Positions 57,915 to 64,000 of a stretch of DNA of 64,000 nucleotides are shown here, piece by piece. Numbering within the stretch: position 1 is the first letter of the stretch; the number at the start of each line of letters is the position of its first letter. Origin of the DNA: Pseudomonas azotoformans (lineage in GTDB: Bacteria > Pseudomonadota > Gammaproteobacteria > Pseudomonadales > Pseudomonadaceae); assembly GCF_001579805.1 (NCBI RefSeq), contig NZ_CP014546.1, forward strand, positions 4,774,001-4,838,000. Direction: 5' to 3'. Below the pieces are notes generated by a model, which had not been told where the DNA came from, searched no databases, and saw nothing but the letters and a program-made list of their open reading frames with translations. A program made the translations under genes and the position numbers.

Positions 57915-58106
57915 GTTCATAACCCTTACCTTTAACCTTGAAAAGTCCCACGCCAGAGGCGCGGGCAACAAATGTTACGCCATCGGCTCACCCATCTGAT
58001 CACTTTTATGTGAAAAGTTGCAGGCGCCATTTATCTATTAGCCATTGCAACCTGGCCTTGGTGACGGCACTCTGTATGCATAACCAGTATTTGAACGCTG
58101 CACGCC

Positions 58107-59753
58107 ATGGCCAACCCCCTCGAAGACCCGCTCTATTACCTGCATAACTTCCGCCAGGTCCTGCATTGGCTGGGGCAACGCTATGCGGACCTGCTGGATG
58201 CGGACGAACAGCATTTCATTCAGCGATTTGACAGGTTGCCGCAGGCGTCCCAGGCGCTTTTGGTGCGCATGGTGATGCGCAAGGGTGTGCATTTTCGGGC
58301 AGGCAAGCTCAATTACTTGGAGATCGGCTGCACCCATGCCGCGGCGGCACCATTGCTTGAATTAGGCTGGGTCGACAATCAGTCCCCACTGGCCTTTGAA
58401 GCGCTGTTCGGCTTGCTGCAAAAAGGCGAGATACTCGGCGCGTTCAAGCCCTGGATCGACCAGCCCAAGGGCAAGAAGTCCGATTGGTTGGAAGGGCTGG
58501 CGGCGCAATTCACCGACAGCCGCAGTTTTGCCAACTGGTGTCCGGACCTTGCGGACACCCTGTACAGCCTCACCGTCATGGAGTTGTGCGATCGCCTGCG
58601 CCTGATGTTCTTCGGCAACCTGCATCAGGACTGGTCGGAATTCGTGCTGGCCGACCTGGGCATCTACACCTACGAAAAAGTCGAATTCTGCGCAGAATCC
58701 CGTGGGCTGCGCAGCCGTGACGATGTGCACGGCTTCCTGTTCCTGCACCAGTGCCAGCAGGCCTTTGAAGCCGGTGAAGCGTTGGAGGAGGTACTTGTCA
58801 GGGTCGCAACCCTGAGTACCGACAACCCCTGGCTGGAAAAACGTCGGGCCAAGTTGTTGTTCCAGGTCGGTCAATACTGCGAGCGCATTGCCGAGTTGGT
58901 GTTGGCGGAACAGATTTACCGCGCCTGTACCTATCCTGGTGCTCGCTCACGACTGATTCGCGTGCTGGAGCGCCAGGAGGACTACGGCCAAGCCATGGCC
59001 CTGGCAACTGCCGCCCAACAGGCCCCGGAAAGCGCCGCCGAGCAGCAACACTTATTGCGTGTCGTGCCACGCCTGCGCCGCAAACTGGGTGAACCTGCGT
59101 TGCCCAAAACGAAGCCACGTCCGGTCACCCGACTGGACCTGGCCCTTGCACTGCCCGAGCCGCTGATGTCGGTGGAATACTGCGTGCAGGCCCACCTCAG
59201 CGAGCCCGATGGGCCAGTGCACTACGTTGAAAACGGGCTGATCAATTCACTGTTTGGCCTGTTGTGCTGGGACGTGATCTTTACGCCGCTGCCGGGCTCA
59301 TTTTTCCATCCGTTCCAACGCGGTCCAGCGGACCTGCACAGCGAAGACTTCCACCAGCGTCGTGCACCGCTGTTCGCCGCGTGTTTCGAGCAATTGCAGG
59401 ACGAACGCTACAAAGCCACCATTCGCCAGCGTTACCTCGACAAGTGGGGGATCCAGTCACCTTTCGTGTTCTGGAACCTGCTCAGCGAAGAGCTGCTGGA
59501 ACAGGCCCTGGCCTGCCTGCCCGCCGAACACCTGCGCTACTGGTTTGAACGGCTGCTGCTGGACATCCGCGCCAACCGCGCCGGCATGCCCGACCTGATC
59601 CAGTTCTGGCCAGCGCAAAAAACCTACCGCATGATCGAGGTCAAGGGACCTGGCGATCGCCTGCAGGACAACCAGTTGCGCTGGCTGGAATTCTGCGGCG
59701 AATACCAGATGCCGGTGACGGTCTGTTATGTGCGTTGGGCAGAGTCCGCTTGA
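58107..59753 (+). CDS. FAN1-type structure-specific nuclease (VRR-NUC domain)
   Basis: A 548-aa protein. The C-terminal VRR-NUC domain shows the catalytic set PDLIQFW, IEVKGPGD and QLRWLEF (about 492-535). The N- and middle parts (SAP-like and TPR-like helices) match bacterial FAN1, whose Pseudomonas aeruginosa homologue has been studied structurally. It cuts 5' flaps and unhooks DNA interstrand crosslinks. Its last bases overlap the helicase gene that follows, so the two are co-translated and probably act together in crosslink repair. No strong ribosome site is visible before 58107. Confidence 0.93.
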   Translation: MANPLEDPLYYLHNFRQVLHWLGQRYADLLDADEQHFIQRFDRLPQASQALLVRMVMRKGVHFRAGKLNYLEIGCTHAAAAPLLELGWVDNQSPLAFEALFGLLQKGEILGAFKPWIDQPKGKKSDWLEGLAAQFTDSRSFANWCPDLADTLYSLTVMELCDRLRLMFFGNLHQDWSEFVLADLGIYTYEKVEFCAESRGLRSRDDVHGFLFLHQCQQAFEAGEALEEVLVRVATLSTDNPWLEKRRAKLLFQVGQYCERIAELVLAEQIYRACTYPGARSRLIRVLERQEDYGQAMALATAAQQAPESAAEQQHLLRVVPRLRRKLGEPALPKTKPRPVTRLDLALALPEPLMSVEYCVQAHLSEPDGPVHYVENGLINSLFGLLCWDVIFTPLPGSFFHPFQRGPADLHSEDFHQRRAPLFAACFEQLQDERYKATIRQRYLDKWGIQSPFVFWNLLSEELLEQALACLPAEHLRYWFERLLLDIRANRAGMPDLIQFWPAQKTYRMIEVKGPGDRLQDNQLRWLEFCGEYQMPVTVCYVRWAESA

Positions 59754-62005
59754 GCTACAACGTTGCCGTGCGTGCACTGTGTGAGTTCACGGCCAAGGTC
59801 GGTGACCTGGACCTGCGTTTTACGCCGTCGCCCAGCGCCCAGGAAGGCATTGTCGGCCACCGCACCGTCGCCTCGCGGCGCAGCGCGCACTACCAGAATG
59901 AAGTGGCGCTTGAGGGCGAGTACCAGCAGCTCAAGGTGCGGGGCAGGGCAGACGGTTACGACCCTGACGCGAACCGCCTGGAAGAAGTGAAGACCTATCG
60001 CGGCGACCTCGACGCCCAGCCGGCCAACCATCGGCAGCTACACTGGGCCCAAGTCAAAGTGTATGGCTGGCTGATGTGCCAGAAGCTCAACCTCTCGGAA
60101 ATCGACCTGGCGCTGGTGTACTTCGACATCGTCGGCGAAGGCGAGACAGTGCTCAACCAACACTTTCAAGCCGCCGAGCTGGAACCTTTCTTCAACCAGC
60201 AATGTGCGCTGTTCCTCGGTTGGGCCGAGCAGGAAATGACACACCGCGAAGCGCGCAACAGCGCCGCGCAAACCCTGGCGTTTCCCCATGCTGGTTTCCG
60301 TCCTGGCCAGCGTTCGCTTGCCGAATCGGTGTTCAAGGCGGTCAGCACCGGCCGTTGCCTGATGGCCCAGGCACCGACCGGTATCGGCAAGACCATCGGT
60401 ACGATTTTCCCCTTGATCAAGGCCCTGACGCCCCATCAACTGGACAAGCTGTTCTTCCTCACCGCCAAGACCCCCGGTCGTAAGCTTGCCCTGGATGCCG
60501 CTCAAGTGCTGCATGCCAGCAGCCCGGAGCTGCCACTGCGTGTGCTGGAGCTGGTGGCGCGGGACAAAGCCTGCGAACACCTGGACAAGGCCTGTCATGG
60601 CGATTCCTGCCCTTTGGCCAAGGGTTTCTACGACCGTTTGCCCGCCGCACGCATCGCCGCCGCCAAGGTGCGCCTGCTCGATCAGCGCAACCTGCGCGAG
60701 GTGGCCCTGGCCCATGACGTCTGCCCCTATTACCTGAGCCAGGAAATGGCGCGCTGGGCCGACCTGGTGGTCGCCGACTACAACTATTACTTCGATTTTG
60801 GCGCCATGTTGTTCGGCCTGGCCCAGCTCAACCAGTGGCGCGCAGCCGTGCTGGTGGACGAGGCGCACAACCTGGTCGAGCGGGCCCGCTCGATGTACAG
60901 CGCCAGCCTCGACCAGTACCACCTCAAGACCCTGCGCGACACAGCCCCGGAGCCCTTGAAGAAACCCTTGCAGCGCCTCAACCGTGAGTGGAACGCGCTG
61001 CATAAAGACCAACTTGCGCCGTACCAGGCCTACAGCGCCCGCCCCGAGAAACTGCTGCAGGCCCTGAGCCTGTGCGCGAGCGCCATGGGCGAATACTTCA
61101 ACGATCACCCCGAATCCCTCAGCGGCGACCTGCAAAATTTCTACTTCGAGGTGCTGCAATTCGGCAAGGTCGCCGAGCTGTTCAACGAACACTTCATTTT
61201 CGACATCAGCAAGCGCCAGCTCGGCGGCAAACGCAGCAGCTCGACCCTGTGCCTGCGCAACGTGGTGCCTGCCGAGTTCATCCGCCCACGGTTGACGGCG
61301 GCCCGTAGCAGCGTGTTGTTTTCCGCGACCCTGAGCCCCCGTCATTACTACGCGGATTTGCTGGGCCTGCCGACGGACACGGCGTGGATCGATGTGGAGT
61401 CGCCGTTCAAGGCCGAGCAGTTGCAGGTGCACATCGTCGACGCAATCTCCACGCGCTTCGTGCACCGCGAGGCCTCGCTGGAGCCGATCGTTGCGTTGAT
61501 CGCTAGCCAGTACCGGCAACAGCCGGGCAACTATCTGGCGTTTTTCTCGAGTTTTGATTATCTGCAGCAGGTGGCGCAGTTGCTGGCCGAGCGACATCCG
61601 GAGGTCGCGCTGTGGCAACAGTCACGCGGCATGGCGGAGGGCGAGCGCCAAGCCTTTCTGGACCAATTCACCGAGCACAGCCAGGGCATCGGGTTTGCCG
61701 TGCTGGGCGGCGCGTTCGGCGAGGGCATCGACTTGCCCGGAACCCGTTTGATCGGCGCATTCATTGCCACCCTTGGCCTGCCCCAGTTGAACCCGGTCAA
61801 CGAACAGATGAAGTTGCGCATGGGCGCGATCTTCGGCGCGGGCTACGACTACACCTACCTGTACCCCGGCATCCAGAAAGTTGTGCAGGCGGCGGGTCGG
61901 GTGATCCGCAGCCAGCAGGACCAGGGCGTGGTGATGCTGATCGATGATCGATTTGGTGAGGCTCGGGTACGTCAGTTGTTGCCGCGTTGGTGGGCGGTGG
62001 CTTGA
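59735..62005 (+). CDS. DinG/XPD-like Fe-S DNA helicase, partner of FAN1
   Basis: A 756-aa superfamily 2 helicase. Walker A is APTGIGKTIG (about 211), the Fe-S cluster cysteines are in CEHLDKAC, DSCPL and DVCPYY (four Cys between motifs I and II), the DEAH box is VLVDEAHNL (about 376), and the C-terminal motifs include GEGIDLPG and QAAGRVIRS. It starts with TTG at 59735 (or TTG at 59750, overlapping the FAN1 stop as TTGA); either is a non-AUG start. The N-terminal ~170 residues carry a conserved E-K..Y block (RLEEVKTYRGDL) that resembles a PD-(D/E)XK nuclease fold. A 5'-3' helicase coupled to FAN1 for crosslink repair is the reading. Confidence 0.92.
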   Translation: MGRVRLSYNVAVRALCEFTAKVGDLDLRFTPSPSAQEGIVGHRTVASRRSAHYQNEVALEGEYQQLKVRGRADGYDPDANRLEEVKTYRGDLDAQPANHRQLHWAQVKVYGWLMCQKLNLSEIDLALVYFDIVGEGETVLNQHFQAAELEPFFNQQCALFLGWAEQEMTHREARNSAAQTLAFPHAGFRPGQRSLAESVFKAVSTGRCLMAQAPTGIGKTIGTIFPLIKALTPHQLDKLFFLTAKTPGRKLALDAAQVLHASSPELPLRVLELVARDKACEHLDKACHGDSCPLAKGFYDRLPAARIAAAKVRLLDQRNLREVALAHDVCPYYLSQEMARWADLVVADYNYYFDFGAMLFGLAQLNQWRAAVLVDEAHNLVERARSMYSASLDQYHLKTLRDTAPEPLKKPLQRLNREWNALHKDQLAPYQAYSARPEKLLQALSLCASAMGEYFNDHPESLSGDLQNFYFEVLQFGKVAELFNEHFIFDISKRQLGGKRSSSTLCLRNVVPAEFIRPRLTAARSSVLFSATLSPRHYYADLLGLPTDTAWIDVESPFKAEQLQVHIVDAISTRFVHREASLEPIVALIASQYRQQPGNYLAFFSSFDYLQQVAQLLAERHPEVALWQQSRGMAEGERQAFLDQFTEHSQGIGFAVLGGAFGEGIDLPGTRLIGAFIATLGLPQLNPVNEQMKLRMGAIFGAGYDYTYLYPGIQKVVQAAGRVIRSQQDQGVVMLIDDRFGEARVRQLLPRWWAVA

Positions 62006-62079
62006 GTCATTCCTGCCATCAATGATGCTGGTGGCTTCAGCCGCCATGGTCCACGCTGGAGAAAACCTTCAAATAGGTC

Positions 62080-63018
62080 ATGCCCATGCGCCAGCACCTC
62101 ATCAGCGTCAACGGTATTGAGTTAAGCGTTCATATTGCGGGCCCAGAACAGGGGACGCCGATCTGGTTGCTTCACGGTTTCCCTGAGTGCTGGCACTCCT
62201 GGCGCGAACAGATTCCCGCACTGGCAGCGGCGGGTTATCGCGTATTTGCCCCGCAAATGCGTGGTTATGGCCAGACAAGTTCGCCCAGTGAAATTGCCGA
62301 CTATGACCTGTTGACCCTATGCGGCGATATCCAGCAAGCCATGGACCATTTTGGGCATACGCAGGTGGTGATGGCCGGCCATGACTGGGGCGCTGTGGTG
62401 GCGTGGCACCTGGCGTTGCTTGAGCCTGAGCGTGTCACACACTTGATCACGATGTCAGTCCCGTTCGCTGGGCGCGCACGGCGGCCGGTGATCGAAATCA
62501 TGCGCGAGCTGTACGCCGGCCGCTTCAATTACATCCTGTATTTCCAGGCGCCGGGCGTTGCCGAGCAGGAGTTGAATGCTGATATCGAACGGACTTTGCG
62601 CCTGTTCATGCAGGACCAGGATGTGTTTCTACAGCGCAAGCCAGCCAGCGCCACCTTGCTCGAAGGCGTGTCGGCGCCCGGTGCATTGCCGCATTGGTGT
62701 TCCCAGGCGGACTTGGACGTGTATGTGAACACTTTTGCCGAGCACGGTTTTCGTGGCCCGCTGAACTGGTATCGCAACTTTGAACGCAACTGGCAACGCA
62801 CTGAGTGCCTTGCGGGGCAGCAGGTCCTGCAACCCACGTTGTTCCTGATCGGCGACCGCGACCCGGTCGGGGTCTTCGAGGCCCACACGCTCAAGCGCAT
62901 GCCGGATTCAGTGCCGCAGCTTGAGCAGCACGTGCTGGCCAACTGTGGTCACTGGATCCAGAACGAACAAGCCCAACAGGTCAACGCGCTGATGCTCGGG
63001 TTTCTAGGGAAAACGTAA
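62080..63018 (+). CDS. Alpha/beta hydrolase, epoxide-hydrolase-like
   Basis: A 312-aa hydrolase (ATG at 62086 is an alternative start). The oxyanion motif is HGFPE (about 29-33), the nucleophile elbow GHDWGA with Asp (about 106), and the His is in NCGHWIQNEQ near the end. An Asp nucleophile and HGFPE fit epoxide hydrolases, and haloalkane dehalogenases less well. No signal peptide. Its last 38 bases overlap the 3' end of the histidine kinase gene on the other strand. Confidence 0.88.
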   Translation: MPMRQHLISVNGIELSVHIAGPEQGTPIWLLHGFPECWHSWREQIPALAAAGYRVFAPQMRGYGQTSSPSEIADYDLLTLCGDIQQAMDHFGHTQVVMAGHDWGAVVAWHLALLEPERVTHLITMSVPFAGRARRPVIEIMRELYAGRFNYILYFQAPGVAEQELNADIERTLRLFMQDQDVFLQRKPASATLLEGVSAPGALPHWCSQADLDVYVNTFAEHGFRGPLNWYRNFERNWQRTECLAGQQVLQPTLFLIGDRDPVGVFEAHTLKRMPDSVPQLEQHVLANCGHWIQNEQAQQVNALMLGFLGKT

Positions 63019-64000
63019 AGGTCGCGCCTCGACCCGGTTGATCCACCAGGCGGATGCTGCGCCCATGCAATTGCAGGATGCGGTGCACGATGCGCAGGCC
63101 CAGGCCACCGTCGCGACGGGCACCGCCAATGGTAAACGCGCGCAGGAACAAGCCTTCGCGCAGCTCGGCGTCGATGCCTGGGCCGCTGTCGCTGACGGTG
63201 ATGGCGACAGCATTGGGTTCCGGCGACAACGTCACCTCAATTTCGCCGTTCACCGGGGTGTGGCGCAGGGCGTTATCCAGCAGGTTGGTCAGCACTCGCT
63301 CGATCAGGCCCAGGTCCGCCAGCACCGTGGGCACTTGCGGCGGCAAGGTCGCGGTGAGCGTAATACCGCGTGCTTCGGCGGTCAGTTCAAATTTCTGGAA
63401 GATGTCCTGCACCAAATCAGGTAATGAAAACCCTTCGATCACCGGCTGGACAAAACCGTGTTCCAGACGCACCAGTTCGAGCAATGACTGTGCCAGTCCA
63501 CCCACTTTGCGGCTCTGGTCCAGGGCAATGCCGAGGTAACGGCGGCGTTCTTCGGGGCTGAGGCTGGCATCCTTGAGCGACAGGGTTTCCAGGTAACCAT
63601 GCAGCGAGGCCAACGGCGTACGCAGGTCGTGGGAGATATTCGCGACCATTTCGCGACGTTCCTGGTCCTGATGGGTGATGGCGCGCCATTGTTCGCCCAG
63701 GCGGTTTTCCATCTGCACGAAGGCGTGGTCGAGCACGGCAATTTCATCGCCGCTGGTGAGTTCCGGCGCAGCGGTTTCAGCCGCTTTCGGTGCGCCATTG
63801 ATGTCGAACTGGCCGACTTTGTCGGTCAACTGGCGCAGCGGTCGGGTGATCCAGGCGAACGCAACCAGGCCGGCCAACAAGCAGAGCAGGGCGACCAGGC
63901 CGATGGACCACAGCGCGATCTTCAACGCCATGCCGGTGGCATCCTTGGCGTCATACACGTCGTGGGCTTCACCCAGCAGCACCACATACAGGAAACCGGT
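62981..64000 (-). CDS. Sensor histidine kinase (N-terminus cut by window edge)
   Basis: At least 340 residues are present; the gene runs past 64000. In order: a membrane segment (IALWSIGLVALLCLLAGLVAF), a HAMP region after it (TRPLRQLTDKV), the HisKA box NISHDLRTPLASLHGYLETL with the phospho-accepting His, then N box NLLDNALRHTP, G1 VSDSGPGID and G2 GGLGLRIV of the ATPase. The residues before the membrane segment (VVLLGEAHDVYD) are the end of a periplasmic sensor. Its response regulator is probably off the right edge. The 3' end overlaps the convergent hydrolase gene by 38 bases. Confidence 0.93.
   Translation of the reverse strand, partial: TGFLYVVLLGEAHDVYDAKDATGMALKIALWSIGLVALLCLLAGLVAFAWITRPLRQLTDKVGQFDINGAPKAAETAAPELTSGDEIAVLDHAFVQMENRLGEQWRAITHQDQERREMVANISHDLRTPLASLHGYLETLSLKDASLSPEERRRYLGIALDQSRKVGGLAQSLLELVRLEHGFVQPVIEGFSLPDLVQDIFQKFELTAEARGITLTATLPPQVPTVLADLGLIERVLTNLLDNALRHTPVNGEIEVTLSPEPNAVAITVSDSGPGIDAELREGLFLRAFTIGGARRDGGLGLRIVHRILQLHGRSIRLVDQPGRGATFTFSLETRASAR

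Overview
The window looks like a chromosomal segment of a fluorescent Pseudomonas (P. fluorescens group). The evidence is high GC, the alkaline protease/type I secretion/family I.3 lipase operon, a DUF1652 gene, Pseudomonas-type REP hairpins, and a FAN1 nuclease next to a DinG-like helicase. No rRNA, tRNA, CRISPR array, transposase or phage gene was seen.

Region 1 (1-30.7 kb) is a siderophore-type metallophore locus. On the minus strand, from 20887 leftward past position 1, run two NRPSs, two fused ABC transporter half-molecules, a saccharopine-dehydrogenase-like reductase, two free methyltransferases, a cytochrome P450 and a cut-off thiazolinyl imine reductase (PchG/Irp3 family). Almost every junction overlaps by a few bases, so the operon is translationally coupled. 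The assembly line reads ArCP-Cy-A-PCP-Cy-A-PCP // docking-Cy-A(MT)-PCP-TE. It should make an aryl-capped chain of three heterocycles, related to pyochelin and yersiniabactin but longer than pyochelin and more heavily methylated or oxidised. The aryl-acid supply genes (salicylate synthase, aryl-AMP ligase) are not in the window and may lie off the left edge. On the plus strand are an ABC-2 ATPase, a permease fused to a degenerate M1-peptidase-like domain, and a TonB receptor. A second, paralogous receptor lies tail to tail with it across a REP pair, and a PchR/YbtA-like AraC regulator is divergent from that second receptor. Two Fur-box-like sites sit at the two divergent promoter regions.

Region 2 (30.7-42 kb) is mostly housekeeping and regulation: a LysR regulator divergent from a quinone-oxidoreductase-like dehydrogenase; a 700-base gene-poor stretch; an unrecognised 469-aa protein coupled to a MocR-like GntR/aminotransferase regulator; phosphoglucomutase; a pirin; a UvrD/Rep helicase; and a DUF1652 protein.

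Region 3 (42-49.5 kb) looks like amine or amino-acid scavenging: an AraC regulator with a SnoaL-like front domain, a PuuB-like FAD oxidase, a cupin and a PotF-like polyamine-binding protein, then a LuxR regulator divergent from an APC permease and a DmpA-type P1 peptidase.

Region 4 (49.5-57.7 kb) is the extracellular enzyme operon aprA-inh-aprD-aprE-aprF-lipA. Its aprA ribosome-binding site lies in a perfect RsmA/RsmE-type motif, and aprF carries a frameshift. Region 5 (57.7-64 kb) holds a small lipoprotein, FAN1 nuclease plus DinG-like Fe-S helicase, an epoxide-hydrolase-like protein, and a sensor histidine kinase cut by the right edge.
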